NCBI GenBank assembly: GCA_002359495.1
Contig: DENB01000065.1
Span: 1,168-34,806 of the forward strand
Direction: 5' to 3'
DNA length: 33,639 nt
Origin: Enterobacteriaceae bacterium UBA2655
GTDB taxonomy: Bacteria; Pseudomonadota; Gammaproteobacteria; Enterobacterales; Enterobacteriaceae
Both the position numbers and the translations under genes were made by a program. Positions 9,105 to 17,529 of this stretch are shown in pieces (position 1 is the stretch's first letter; each line of letters starts with the position of its first letter). Below the pieces are notes generated by a model that was given only the letters and a program-made list of their open reading frames with translations, searched no databases and was not told where the DNA came from.

Positions 9105-9133
9105 ATTATAGGGCAGGGGAGAAGAGGATAACA
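9105..9133 (-). promoter_or_regulatory. Candidate promoter of the yehS-like gene
   Basis: On the minus strand CCCTATAATGCGC contains a perfect -10 TATAAT (9105-9110) with a GC-rich discriminator, much like ribosomal RNA P1 promoters. At 17 bases the -35 hexamer would be TGTTAT (9128-9133), a poor match. The start codon lies about 38 bases downstream of the -10. Confidence 0.55.
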
Positions 9134-9158
9134 GAGAAGGGCGGCATTTCATCCGCCC
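9131..9158 (-). terminator. Possible metR terminator
   Basis: On the minus strand GGGCGG and CCGCCC pair around an eight-base loop just after the metR stop and are followed by TTCTCTGTT. The U-tract is interrupted, so termination may be partial. Confidence 0.45.
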
Positions 9159-9165
9159 GACAGAT

Positions 9166-10098
9166 TCAGAGCGAAGAGTGCAGCAGCGAGCCGGGACGCG
9201 AGGCGTCCCGCACAAAGGGAAGGTGCTCGCAGGCGTGCTGGCGCGCGAAGCGAATAAAGGCTTCCAGCACCGGCTGCCGCTGTTCGCCGTCGCGCACCGC
9301 CGCATAGAGCCGGCTCCACAGCCCTTCGCCCAGCGTTTTGGTCACCACCAGCTTCTGCTGTTCAAAATTCTCCACCACCCAGTGCGGCAGAGCGGCGATA
9401 CCCATGCGCGCCGCCACCATCTGGATCAGCAACAGGGTGTTATCGACGCTCTTCAGCGCCGGAGTAACCCCGGCCGGCTGCAGAAAGTGACGCCAGATAT
9501 CGAGGCGCTGACGCTGCACCGGATAGATCATCAGCACTTCGCTCGCCAGATCCTCCGGGGCGATATGCGCTTTCTGCGCCAGCGGGTGATCCGGCGCCAG
9601 CACCAGACGCACTTCAAAATCGAACATCGGCGAATAGTGCAGCCCGCTGCGCGGCAGGATATCCGAGGTCAGCACAATATCCAGTTCGCCCTGCTGCAGC
9701 GCCGGCTGCGGATCGAAAGTGACGCCCGATTTAAAATCCATCACCACCTGCGGCCAGCTCTGGCGGAAATTATTCAGCGCGGGCGTCAGCCACTGAATAC
9801 AGCTGTGGCATTCAATCGCGATGCGCAGGGTAGTCTGCTGCGGCTCATGGCACGCCTGCAGCGCCTGCTGAATCTGCGGCAACACCTGCTCGGCCAGCTG
9901 CAACAAAATTTCTCCCTGCGGCGTAAAGCGCAGCGGCTGGCTTTTGCGCACGAACAGACGGAAACCGAGACGCTGCTCCAGATCGCTGAACTGATGCGAT
10001 AACGCCGATTGCGTTTGGTGGAGCTGGGCGGCGGCCGCCGCCAGCGAACCGGTATTCCTGAGTGCCTGCAACGTTCGCAGATGTTTGAGTTCGATCAT
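9166..10098 (-). CDS. metR: LysR-type regulator of methionine synthesis MetR
   Basis: A 310-residue LysR-family regulator (E. coli MetR about 317). The N-terminal winged helix-turn-helix spans about residues 1-60 ([20 protein letters not shown] at 18-37), followed by a periplasmic-binding-protein-like effector domain. In E. coli homocysteine is the co-effector and MetR activates metE, metA and others. Regions such as [12 protein letters not shown] and LILVL-type core strands match MetR closely. It is divergent from metE across 165 bases, the classic arrangement that lets MetR control both genes; a MetJ box array lies in that gap. The C-terminus is shorter and differs from that of E. coli. Confidence 0.96.
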   Translation of the reverse strand: MIELKHLRTLQALRNTGSLAAAAAQLHQTQSALSHQFSDLEQRLGFRLFVRKSQPLRFTPQGEILLQLAEQVLPQIQQALQACHEPQQTTLRIAIECHSCIQWLTPALNNFRQSWPQVVMDFKSGVTFDPQPALQQGELDIVLTSDILPRSGLHYSPMFDFEVRLVLAPDHPLAQKAHIAPEDLASEVLMIYPVQRQRLDIWRHFLQPAGVTPALKSVDNTLLLIQMVAARMGIAALPHWVVENFEQQKLVVTKTLGEGLWSRLYAAVRDGEQRQPVLEAFIRFARQHACEHLPFVRDASRPGSLLHSSL

Positions 10099-10133
10099 GA
10101 GAGTCCTTCACATCGAGATTGAACAATTTGCGC

Positions 10134-10162
10134 TTGAGCAACATACAGTACCCGCAGATGAT
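10134..10162 (+). promoter_or_regulatory. Candidate metE promoter
   Basis: TTGAGC (10134-10139) and GATGAT (10157-10162) are spaced by 17 bases and lie directly before the MetJ box array, which would then cover the start of transcription. The -10 is weak, as expected for an activator-dependent promoter. Only a TGAA half-site (10120-10123) of the MetR consensus is evident upstream. Confidence 0.35.
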
Positions 10163-10194
10163 AGCAGTGTAAACATCTGGACGGCTAAACATCT
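10163..10194 (+). promoter_or_regulatory. MetJ operator (tandem met boxes)
   Basis: Three adjacent 8-base units, AAACATCT, GGACGGCT and AAACATCT (10171-10194), each match the met box AGACGTCT at six of eight positions. A fourth unit, AGCAGTGT (10163-10170), matches five. MetJ with S-adenosylmethionine binds such head-to-tail arrays to repress metE and metR. Confidence 0.7.
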
Positions 10195-10263
10195 TTGGCG
10201 GGCGCGCTTTACGTTAGCCCCGGGCTGCGCCAGCGACGTCTGATACTCTCTGGAGAACATCTG

Positions 10264-12534
10264 ATGACCATACTGAACCATACTCTCGGCTTCCCTCGCA
10301 TCGGCCTGCATCGCGAACTGAAAAAAGCACAGGAAAGTTACTGGGCAGGCAGCAGCACGCAGCAGGAATTGCTGGCGGTGGGCCGCGAACTGCGCGCCCG
10401 TCACTGGCGACAGCAGAAAGAGGCTGGCGTGGATCTGCTGCCGGTAGGCGATTTCGCCTGGTACGATCATGTGCTGACCACCAGCCTGCTGCTGGGCAAC
10501 GTCCCGGCGCGCCATCAGAATAAAGACGGTTCCGTGGATCTCGACACCCTGTTCCGCCTGGGCCGCGGCCGCGCGCCGAGCGGCGAACCGGCCGCAGCGG
10601 CAGAGATGACCAAATGGTTTAACACCAACTACCACTACATAGTGCCGGAATTCACTCAGGGCCAGCAGTTCAAACTGAGCTGGACGCAGCTGCTTGAGGA
10701 AGTGGATGAAGCGCTGGCGCTGGGATATAAAATCAAACCTGTGCTGCTCGGCCCGGTGACCTATCTGTGGCTGGGCAAAGTCAAAGGCGAGCCGTTCGAT
10801 CGGCTCTCGCTGCTGAAAGCGATTCTGTCGGTTTATCAGCAGGTGCTGGCTGAACTGGCGAAGCGCGACGTCGAGTGGGTGCAGATTGACGAACCGGCGC
10901 TGGCGCTGGAGCTGCCGCAGGCGTGGCGCGAAGCGTTCCAACCCACTTATGACGCGCTGCAGGGCGCGACTAACTTACTGCTGACCACCTACTTCGACAG
11001 CATTGGACAGAACATCGAAGCGATCCGCACGCTGCCGGTTCAGGGACTGCATGTCGATCTGGTGCATGGCCGCGACGATCTGCAACAGCTTAATCAGCAA
11101 ATTCCCGCAGAGTGGCTGCTCTCGCTCGGCGTCATCAATGGTCGTAACGTCTGGCGCGCCGATCTGAGCCGCTGGTTTGAACGGTTACAGCCGCTGGTGA
11201 ACCAGCGCGAGCGTCTGTGGATCGGCTCTTCCTGTTCGCTGCTGCACAGCCCGATCGATCTCAGCGTGGAAACCCGACTCGATAACGAAGTGAAAAGCGG
11301 GTTCGCCTTCGCCCTGCAAAAATGCGCCGAACTGGCGCTGCTCAGCCAGGCGCTGAATAACAATGATCCCGCCGCGCTGGAAGCCTGGAGCGCGCCGATT
11401 CGCGCACGCGCTCACTCCGATCGCGTGCATAACGCGGCGGTGGGCAAACGGCTGGCGGCGATTTCCGCGCGGGACAGCCAGCGTCGAAGCCCTTATGCGC
11501 AGCGCGCCAGCGCCCAGCGTCAGCGCTTCAATCTGCCGCCCTGGCCGACCACCACCATAGGTTCGTTCCCGCAAACCGCCGAAATCCGCGGCCTGCGCCT
11601 TGACTTTAAACAGGGACGTCTCGACGGCAACCGCTACCGCACCGGCATCGCCGAACATATTAAACAGGCGATTGCGGAGCAGGAGCGTCTGGGGCTGGAC
11701 GTGCTGGTGCATGGCGAGGCCGAGCGTAACGACATGGTGGAATATTTCGGCGAGCATCTCGACGGCTTCGTCTTCACGCAGAACGGCTGGGTACAGAGCT
11801 ACGGCTCACGCTGCGTTAAGCCGCCGGTGATTATCGGCGACGTCAGCCGTCCTGAAGCCATTACCGTCGAGTGGGCGAAGTATGCGCAATCGCTCACCGA
11901 CAAGCCGGTGAAAGGGATGTTGACCGGTCCGGTGACCATTCTCTGCTGGTCTTTCCCGCGTGAAGACGTTTCGCGCGAAACCATCGCGAAACAGATCGCG
12001 CTGGCGCTGCGCGACGAAGTGGAAGATTTGGAAAAAGCGGGCATCGGCATTATTCAGATCGATGAGCCGGCGCTGCGCGAAGGGTTGCCTCTGCATCAAT
12101 CCGACTGGGCGGCCTATCTGCGCTGGGCGGTGGAAGCCTTCCGTCTGAGCGCGGCGGTCGCGCAGGACGACACGCAAATCCACACCCATATGTGTTACTG
12201 CGAGTTCAACGACATCATGGATTCGATTGCGGCGCTGGATGCCGACGTGATCACCATCGAAACCTCGCGTTCCGATATGGAGCTGCTGGAATCCTTTGAG
12301 GAGTTTGAGTATCCGAATGAGATCGGTCCGGGCGTCTATGACATTCACTCGCCGAACGTGCCGAGCGTGGCGTGGATAGAAGCGCTGCTGCGTAAAGCGG
12401 CGAAGCGCATCCCGCCAGCGCGTCTGTGGGTGAACCCGGATTGCGGTCTGAAAACGCGCGGCTGGACGGAAACGCGGCAGGCGCTGGCGAATATGGTGAA
12501 AGCGGCGCAAAAACTGCGCGGCGAAACGGCGTAA
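10264..12534 (+). CDS. metE: Cobalamin-independent methionine synthase
   Basis: MetE transfers the methyl group of 5-methyltetrahydropteroyl-triglutamate to homocysteine, giving methionine without B12. The protein has 756 residues (E. coli 753) and the two-domain fold of the family: an N-terminal domain to about 400 and the catalytic domain beyond it. Zinc ligands are visible as His642 and Cys644 (HMCYC) and Cys727 ([11 protein letters not shown]), one residue offset from E. coli. The frame is open 23 codons upstream, but the ATG at 10264 follows GGAGAAC and begins the conserved [14 protein letters not shown]. It is controlled by MetR and MetJ through the shared gap and ends at a strong terminator. 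Confidence 0.98.
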   Translation: MTILNHTLGFPRIGLHRELKKAQESYWAGSSTQQELLAVGRELRARHWRQQKEAGVDLLPVGDFAWYDHVLTTSLLLGNVPARHQNKDGSVDLDTLFRLGRGRAPSGEPAAAAEMTKWFNTNYHYIVPEFTQGQQFKLSWTQLLEEVDEALALGYKIKPVLLGPVTYLWLGKVKGEPFDRLSLLKAILSVYQQVLAELAKRDVEWVQIDEPALALELPQAWREAFQPTYDALQGATNLLLTTYFDSIGQNIEAIRTLPVQGLHVDLVHGRDDLQQLNQQIPAEWLLSLGVINGRNVWRADLSRWFERLQPLVNQRERLWIGSSCSLLHSPIDLSVETRLDNEVKSGFAFALQKCAELALLSQALNNNDPAALEAWSAPIRARAHSDRVHNAAVGKRLAAISARDSQRRSPYAQRASAQRQRFNLPPWPTTTIGSFPQTAEIRGLRLDFKQGRLDGNRYRTGIAEHIKQAIAEQERLGLDVLVHGEAERNDMVEYFGEHLDGFVFTQNGWVQSYGSRCVKPPVIIGDVSRPEAITVEWAKYAQSLTDKPVKGMLTGPVTILCWSFPREDVSRETIAKQIALALRDEVEDLEKAGIGIIQIDEPALREGLPLHQSDWAAYLRWAVEAFRLSAAVAQDDTQIHTHMCYCEFNDIMDSIAALDADVITIETSRSDMELLESFEEFEYPNEIGPGVYDIHSPNVPSVAWIEALLRKAAKRIPPARLWVNPDCGLKTRGWTETRQALANMVKAAQKLRGETA

Positions 12535-12564
12535 CAATCTGTACTAAGCGTTGTGTTGTAGGTT

Positions 12565-12588
12565 GGGGCGCGAAAACGCCCCTTTTTT
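12565..12588 (+). terminator. Intrinsic terminator after metE
   Basis: GGGGCG and CGCCCC pair around the loop CGAAAA and are followed by six T residues, about 30 bases after the metE stop. Confidence 0.9.
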
Positions 12589-12608
12589 ATCGCTGTCGTC
12601 AGGACAGG

Positions 12609-13439
12609 CTACACGGCCACGCCATACTGGCGGAACCAGGTCAGCATACGCGACCAGCCATCTTTCGCCGCTTCGGCGTGGTAGCTGGGACGGTAGTCGG
12701 CGTTGAAGGCATGGCCCGCATCGGGATAGACCACGATCTCCGCATTGGCGTTGGCGGCGCGCAGCGCCTGACGCATCTGCTCCACGCTCTCCAGCGGAAT
12801 CCCTTCATCCTGGCCGCCATACAGGCCCAGCACCGGCGCGGTAAGATCGACCGCCACGTCAATCGGATGTTTCGGCTGCTTCAGGGTCTTATCGCCGGTC
12901 AGTCGTCCGTACCAGGCGACAGCTGCGCGCAGCTGCGGATTATGCGCGGCGTAAAGCCAGCTGATGCGGCCGCCCCAGCAGAAACCGGTAATGCCCATCC
13001 GACGGATATCGCCGCCGTTGCGCGCGGCCCAGTTGGCGACGTGGTCGAGATCGGAAAGCACCTGGGTGTCCGGCACTTTGCTCACCAGCTCTTTAAACAG
13101 GGTGGGAATGTCGTGGTAGTCGTTGGGATCGCCTTCGCGGAAATAGAGTTCTGGCGCCACGGCCAGGTAACCTTCCAGCGCCAGACGGCGGCAGAGATCG
13201 CGAATATGCTCATGGACGCCAAAAATCTCCTGAACCACCAGCACCACCGGCAACGCGCCGTCGCTCTCTTTAGGCTTCGCGAAATAAGCCGGCATGTTTT
13301 CACCCTGGCTGGGAACGGAGGTTTCGCCTGTCTGGATCGCCGGGCTTTCCGTCACGATGGTGGTCGACGCGGTAGGCAGCACGGCCTGAGCGAAGCCGCC
13401 AGGCGTCGATTTTTGTGCCATATTTTCTTCGGTTTTCAT
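12609..13439 (-). CDS. ysgA: YsgA, dienelactone hydrolase family protein
   Basis: An alpha/beta-hydrolase of 276 residues (E. coli YsgA about 271). The dienelactone-hydrolase triad is visible as Cys154 in GFCWGG, Asp211 in GGQDEGIP and His243 in DAGHAFN; Glu71 in QEIFGVHEHIRD is the family's helper residue. Its natural substrate in enterobacteria is not established; the family name comes from chloroaromatic breakdown and should not be read as function. The ATG at 13439 follows GGAGAG; a second ATG six codons in (13421) is also possible. It converges with metE and is divergent from udp. A candidate -10 and a perfect palindrome lie upstream. Confidence 0.9.
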   Translation of the reverse strand: MKTEENMAQKSTPGGFAQAVLPTASTTIVTESPAIQTGETSVPSQGENMPAYFAKPKESDGALPVVLVVQEIFGVHEHIRDLCRRLALEGYLAVAPELYFREGDPNDYHDIPTLFKELVSKVPDTQVLSDLDHVANWAARNGGDIRRMGITGFCWGGRISWLYAAHNPQLRAAVAWYGRLTGDKTLKQPKHPIDVAVDLTAPVLGLYGGQDEGIPLESVEQMRQALRAANANAEIVVYPDAGHAFNADYRPSYHAEAAKDGWSRMLTWFRQYGVAV

Positions 13440-13474
13440 TGTTCTCTCCGTGCAAGCAATAGCTCAATCACGTA

Positions 13475-13498
13475 ACTATAGCCTGGGGTACGCCAGGC
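13475..13498 (-). promoter_or_regulatory. Candidate ysgA -10 next to a perfect palindrome
   Basis: On the minus strand TATAGT (13475-13480, five of six to the -10 consensus) is directly preceded by the inverted repeat GCCTGG-CGTACC-CCAGGC (13481-13498). No good -35 is seen, so a regulator bound at the repeat could either block or drive this promoter. Confidence 0.4.
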
Positions 13499-13607
13499 AC
13501 CGGGAAGCAAAGCGGACGAGCGACCGTCATGTTTTAACTTCTTTATCATCACTGAGAAAGGTTACACAGCGCAGCTTGTAGCAGTGCCGGATGACAGAGT
13601 TATTATA

Positions 13608-13623
13608 TGTGACGGATATCACG
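13608..13623 (+). promoter_or_regulatory. Upstream CRP site of udp
   Basis: TGTGA-CGGATA-TCACG matches the CRP consensus TGTGAN6TCACA at nine of ten positions. Its centre lies 52 bases upstream of the second CRP site, the spacing typical of CytR-regulated promoters. Confidence 0.8.
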
Positions 13624-13638
13624 CTTTTTTTATGGGGA

Positions 13639-13653
13639 AATGTAACTTTCATT
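13639..13653 (+). promoter_or_regulatory. Probable CytR site of udp
   Basis: Between the two CRP sites, AATGTAAC (13639-13646) is seven of eight to the reverse complement of the CytR octamer GTTGCATT, and CTTTCATT (13646-13653) is six of eight to the octamer itself. CytR binds weakly to DNA and is positioned by the flanking CRP dimers. Confidence 0.5.
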
Positions 13654-13659
13654 TTTCTC

Positions 13660-13675
13660 GGTGATGGTAATCACA
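13660..13675 (+). promoter_or_regulatory. Downstream CRP site of udp
   Basis: GGTGA-TGGTAA-TCACA matches the CRP consensus at nine of ten positions. Its centre is 41.5 bases before the start of transcription predicted near 13709 from a -10-like TAGAGT at 13697-13702, a class II activator position. Confidence 0.8.
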
Positions 13676-13734
13676 TAATTATCCCGCAGGGTGGCATAGA
13701 GTGTCGCCCTTATTTCCTTTTTCAGGAGTCTGTT

Positions 13735-14496
13735 ATGACCCAATCCGACGTATTCCATCTGAGCATCACCAAAGCCGATCTGCAGGGCGCGACGCTGGCT
13801 ATTGTGCCGGGCGACCCTGAGCGGGTGAAAAAAATCGCCGGGCTGATGGAAAATCCGCAGCATCTGGCTTCGCACCGCGAGTTCACCAGCTGGCTGGCGC
13901 GGCTGGACGGCAAGCCCGTGGTGATCTGCTCGACCGGCATCGGCGGACCTTCCACTTCCATTGCGGTTGAAGAGCTGGCGCAGCTTGGCGTGCGCACCTT
14001 TTTGCGTGTCGGCACCACCGGAGCGATTCAGCCGCACATTAACGTGGGCGATGTGCTGGTGACGACCGCGGCGGTGCGTCTTGACGGCGCCAGCCTGCAT
14101 TTCGCGCCGATGGAGTTTCCGGCGGTAGCGGACTTCACCTGCACCACTGCGCTGGTCGAGGCGGCGAAAGCCAGCGGCGCTGGCCTTCATGTCGGCGTAA
14201 CCGCCTCGTCCGACACCTTCTACCCGGGACAGGAGCGTTACGATACCTTTTCAGGCCGCGTCGTCAGCCGTTTCCAGGGATCGATGCAGGCGTGGCAGCA
14301 GATGGGCGTGCTCAACTATGAGATGGAATCCGCTACACTCTTGACCATGTGCGCTAGTCAGGGGCTGCGCGCCGGTATGGTGGCGGGCGTGATCGTCAAT
14401 CGCACACAGAAAGAGATCCCGGATGCGGCAACCATGAAACAGACGGAAAGCGATGCGGTGAAAATCGTTGTCGAAGCGGCGCGTCGCCTGTTATAA
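13735..14496 (+). CDS. udp: Uridine phosphorylase
   Basis: Udp cleaves uridine with phosphate to uracil and ribose-1-phosphate in pyrimidine salvage. The 253-residue protein equals the E. coli length and starts with the conserved [19 protein letters not shown]. Phosphate-binding GDPER (near 26-30) and the ribose-binding MESATL near 197-202 are visible, typical of the nucleoside phosphorylase PNP/UDP family. The frame is open 48 codons upstream, but that stretch contains the CRP/CytR control region, and the ATG at 13735 follows CAGGAG. It is followed by an 82-base gap with a hairpin and then an uncharacterised gene where E. coli has rmuC. Confidence 0.97.
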   Translation: MTQSDVFHLSITKADLQGATLAIVPGDPERVKKIAGLMENPQHLASHREFTSWLARLDGKPVVICSTGIGGPSTSIAVEELAQLGVRTFLRVGTTGAIQPHINVGDVLVTTAAVRLDGASLHFAPMEFPAVADFTCTTALVEAAKASGAGLHVGVTASSDTFYPGQERYDTFSGRVVSRFQGSMQAWQQMGVLNYEMESATLLTMCASQGLRAGMVAGVIVNRTQKEIPDAATMKQTESDAVKIVVEAARRLL

Positions 14497-14504
14497 CGCC
14501 TTTT

Positions 14505-14537
14505 GCCCGTCGCCTGTTTTCAGTCAGGGCGGCGGGC
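14505..14537 (+). other. Hairpin between udp and the downstream gene
   Basis: GCCCGTCGCC (14505-14514) and GGCGGCGGGC (14528-14537) can form a ten-pair stem with one G-U pair. It is followed by GCAACAAAAAAAG, not by T residues, so it is not a standard intrinsic terminator; it may protect the 3' end of udp mRNA. Confidence 0.5.
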
Positions 14538-14578
14538 GCAACAAAAAAAGCGCAAACTGAACATAAAGGGAGAGATGA

Positions 14579-15847
14579 ATGCGCAAAACGATTCCCGTCC
14601 GCCGTCCTGCTCTGGCAACGTCTCCTGCCGCCTTGCAGGCCCGTCTTGACGCCACCGCTGCCCGTTTCCGCCAGGCGATGGCGGAATCCGATTTCGCTAC
14701 CGCTTGCCGATGCTGTGAAGAGGTTCTGCGCTTCGCGCCCAATAATATGCAGGTGCTGAGCGACTATGCGCTGAGCCTGATGCGCGTAGGCGAAAAGGCG
14801 AAAGCGTATAAGGTTTATCAAAAAATCTACCGGGCGCCGGCGGCGCAGCGCGCGCAGGCGTCGGAAACCTGGCTCGATGGCCTGGTTGAAGCCTGCGGCT
14901 GGCTGGGAAAAACCGACGAGGTACGCCGTTACGGACTGGAAGCGTTGCAGGCCGCCGACGCACGTTTCGCTCAGGGAACGCGCTACCCCCTTCCCGCCGC
15001 AACCCCCGCGCCGTTCGACCCGAGCAAACCCGAACAGAACATAATCGCTTTCAGCCTTTACGGCGGCCAGCCGCGCTACTGCGAAACGTTAATTAAAAAC
15101 GTAGAGGTGGCGCGCGAGCTTTATCCCGGCTGGATTTGCCGGGTCTGGCTGGATGAGAGCGTACCGCAGCACGTCTGGCAGCGTCTGGCGCAGGCGGGTG
15201 CGCAGCTGGTCGATATGTCGCAGGAGAAAACCATTTTTCCTACGCTGTGGCGTTTTTTGGTGATGGACGATCCCGAGGTGCAGCGCTTTATCGTGCGCGA
15301 CGCCGACTCGCTGCTTTCCGAGCGCGAGGCGGCGGCGGTGGAGGCGTGGCTCGCTTCGCCGTACTGGTTTCATCATATGCGCGACTACTTCTCCCACACC
15401 GAACTGCTGTTGGCGGGGATGTGGGGAGGATGTCGCGGCGTATTCAGCGGCGTCGGCGCGTGGATGCGCGACTTTCACGCCCGCTACAGCAGCAGCGAGC
15501 GCTTCGCCGATCAAAGTTTCCTGAAAACGGTGCTCTGGCCGACGGTGCGGGAGAGCGTACTTAACCACGATACGCTGTTTGGTTTCCACGGCGCGCGCGG
15601 CTGGCCGACGCATGCGCCGGTGCGCTGGCAAAACGACAGCTTTCACGTCGGCAGCAATGCCGGTTTCGCCAGCATGACGGGCGAAGCCAGGGTGCCGGAG
15701 GGGGAAGCGCAGCCGGTAGAAATCAGCCGGGGCGACGAGCGCTGGCGCTATGCGGCGCAGGTTAAGAATGCCCACTGGCACCTGCCGATGCCGTTTTTCC
15801 TCATCGATGAATGGGAGCGCGGCGCGTTAACGGTGCAGGCGCTGTAG
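14579..15847 (+). CDS. Uncharacterised TPR plus glycosyltransferase-like protein
   Basis: A 422-residue protein without signal peptide or membrane segment. Residues about 22-125 are helical, Ala/Arg-rich and TPR-like (DFATACRCCEEVLRFAPNN). From about 153 there is a GT-A-like domain: NIIAFSLYGGQPRYCETL, ELYPGWICRVWLD, then IVRDADSLLSERE, where Asp241-x-Asp243 resembles the DxD metal/nucleotide-sugar motif, followed by HHMRDYFSHTE and AGMWGG. This block resembles a family of uncharacterised glycosyltransferase-like proteins recalled from bacteria and large viruses. The ATG at 14579 follows AAAGGGAGAG. E. coli has no gene between udp and rmuC. No promoter is obvious, so read-through from udp is possible. 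Substrate and acceptor are unknown. Confidence 0.85.
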   Translation: MRKTIPVRRPALATSPAALQARLDATAARFRQAMAESDFATACRCCEEVLRFAPNNMQVLSDYALSLMRVGEKAKAYKVYQKIYRAPAAQRAQASETWLDGLVEACGWLGKTDEVRRYGLEALQAADARFAQGTRYPLPAATPAPFDPSKPEQNIIAFSLYGGQPRYCETLIKNVEVARELYPGWICRVWLDESVPQHVWQRLAQAGAQLVDMSQEKTIFPTLWRFLVMDDPEVQRFIVRDADSLLSEREAAAVEAWLASPYWFHHMRDYFSHTELLLAGMWGGCRGVFSGVGAWMRDFHARYSSSERFADQSFLKTVLWPTVRESVLNHDTLFGFHGARGWPTHAPVRWQNDSFHVGSNAGFASMTGEARVPEGEAQPVEISRGDERWRYAAQVKNAHWHLPMPFFLIDEWERGALTVQAL

Positions 15848-15874
15848 CCTTTCGCCCCCGGCGGGCAAAATTGT

Positions 15875-15890
15875 CTGGACATTCATACAG
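15875..15890 (+). promoter_or_regulatory. LexA-like SOS box upstream of rmuC
   Basis: CTGGACATTCATACAG fits the LexA pattern CTGT-N8-ACAG except for the fourth base. It lies between a -35-like TTGTCT (15871-15876) and a -10-like GATTTT (15894-15899) spaced by 17 bases, so a bound repressor would block the promoter. Confidence 0.45.
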
Positions 15891-15936
15891 TGCGATTTTA
15901 CCTTTTCCCTGAACGACGCGATCGGAGAGGGAAAAG

Positions 15937-17454
15937 GTGGATCAGCAAATCATTCTCAGCGCCTGTCTGGCGCTGGCCGGACTCGGCATCGGCTGGATTC
16001 TGGCGCAGCTGCGCGCCGGCCATCAGCAGGCGGCGTTCACCACCGAGCGGCGGCTGACGGAAGAGGCGCTGCGCCGCCTGGAACAGCAGCTCGCAGAAGC
16101 CGGCCAGCAACAGCAGCAGCGCGAGCAGGAATTGCGCCAGCTGCACGGTTCGCTCAGCGCGGCGCAGGAGAAGTTGCAACAGCTCGATTACTGGCGCGGC
16201 GAGTGCGAGCAGCTTAACCGCGAGCTGCGCAATCAGCTGGAGGTCAACAGCGCGCAGGAAGCGGAACTGCGCGAAGTGACCATCCGTCTGGAGGAGACGC
16301 GCTTCGCCGCCGAAGAGAAACAGCGCCTGTTAACCCACAGCGAACAGCGCCTCAGCGCGCAGTTCGAAAACCTCGCCAACCGTATTTTCGAAAACAGCGG
16401 CCGTCGCGTCGACGAGCAGAACCGTCAAAGCCTGAACAGCCTGATCGGCCCGCTGCGCGAGCAGCTCGACGGTTTCCGCCGGCAGGTGAACGAAAGCTTC
16501 GGCCAGGAGGCGCGCGAGCGTCACACGCTGGCGCATGAAATCCGCCAGCTTCAGCAGCTTAATGCGCAGATGGCGCAGGAGGCGATTAACCTGACGAAGG
16601 CGCTGAAAGTCGACAATAAAATTCAGGGCAACTGGGGCGAAGTGGTGCTCAGCCGGGTGCTGGAAGCGTCCGGCCTGCGGCAGGGCTACGAATATGAAAC
16701 CCAGGTCAGCGTGCAGCTGGAGCAGCAGCAGGGCCGCATGCAGCCCGACGTGATTGTGCGTCTGCCGCAGGGCAAAGATGTGGTGATCGACGCCAAAATG
16801 ACGCTGGTGGCCTACGAACGTTACTTTAACGCCGAAGACGAAGTCGCGCGCGAGCAAGCGCTTCAGGACCATGTCAGCGCGATGCGCGCGCACATTCGCT
16901 TACTGAGCCGCAAAGATTATCAACAATTGCCCGGTTTACGCTCGCTGGATTATGTGTTGATGTTTATCCCGGTAGAGCCGGCGTTTTTGCTGGCGATCGA
17001 TCGCCAGCCCGAGATTATCAGCGAAGCGCTGCAACAAAACATTATGCTGGTCAGCCCGACCACCCTGCTGGTGGCGTTGCGCACCATCAACAATCTCTGG
17101 CGCTACGAGCACCAGAGTCGCAACGCGCAGCGCATCGCGGATCGCGCCGCCAGGCTGTATGACAAGATGCGGCTGTTCGTCGACGATATGAGCGGCATCG
17201 GCCATAACCTGGACAAAGCGCAGCAAAGCTACCGTCTGGCGATGAAAAAGCTCGCCGAAGGGCGCGGCAATTTAATCGCCCAGAGCGAAGCGTTTCGCTC
17301 GTTGGGCGTAGAGATTAAACGTTCGATTAACCCGCAGCTGGTGGAACAGGCGAAGCCGGATCAGGATGACGACAGCGCATGGCTAGACGAAGCGGACGAG
17401 GTGCCAGACGCGACGGAAACGTCCGCTCACTCCTTGCGCCGCATCAATGAATAA
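15937..17454 (+). CDS. rmuC: DNA recombination protein RmuC
   Basis: RmuC limits recombination between inverted repeats and is thought to be a membrane-anchored nuclease-like protein. The 505-residue protein (E. coli about 475) has one N-terminal membrane segment (about residues 5-24), a long Gln/Glu-rich coiled coil (about 35-220) and the RmuC domain, where QPDVIVRL (Asp271) and VVIDAKMTL (Asp285, Lys287) resemble the PD-(D/E)xK nuclease core. The start is GTG at 15937 after GGAGAGGGAAAAG. The extra length lies mostly in the coiled coil and the acidic C-terminal tail. A LexA-like box precedes it. Confidence 0.95.
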   Translation: MDQQIILSACLALAGLGIGWILAQLRAGHQQAAFTTERRLTEEALRRLEQQLAEAGQQQQQREQELRQLHGSLSAAQEKLQQLDYWRGECEQLNRELRNQLEVNSAQEAELREVTIRLEETRFAAEEKQRLLTHSEQRLSAQFENLANRIFENSGRRVDEQNRQSLNSLIGPLREQLDGFRRQVNESFGQEARERHTLAHEIRQLQQLNAQMAQEAINLTKALKVDNKIQGNWGEVVLSRVLEASGLRQGYEYETQVSVQLEQQQGRMQPDVIVRLPQGKDVVIDAKMTLVAYERYFNAEDEVAREQALQDHVSAMRAHIRLLSRKDYQQLPGLRSLDYVLMFIPVEPAFLLAIDRQPEIISEALQQNIMLVSPTTLLVALRTINNLWRYEHQSRNAQRIADRAARLYDKMRLFVDDMSGIGHNLDKAQQSYRLAMKKLAEGRGNLIAQSEAFRSLGVEIKRSINPQLVEQAKPDQDDDSAWLDEADEVPDATETSAHSLRRINE

Positions 17455-17486
17455 CATGGGCGTCGCGTGCCTGACCTTCGGGACTC

Positions 17487-17495
17487 TGTTACACT
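17487..17495 (+). promoter_or_regulatory. Candidate extended -10 promoter of ubiE
   Basis: TGTTACACT contains the TGn extension followed by TACACT, about 35 bases before the ubiE start. No good -35 is seen. Confidence 0.4.
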
Positions 17496-17529
17496 TCGGG
17501 AAGTCTTGATTGTAGAGCAGGTATAACCC

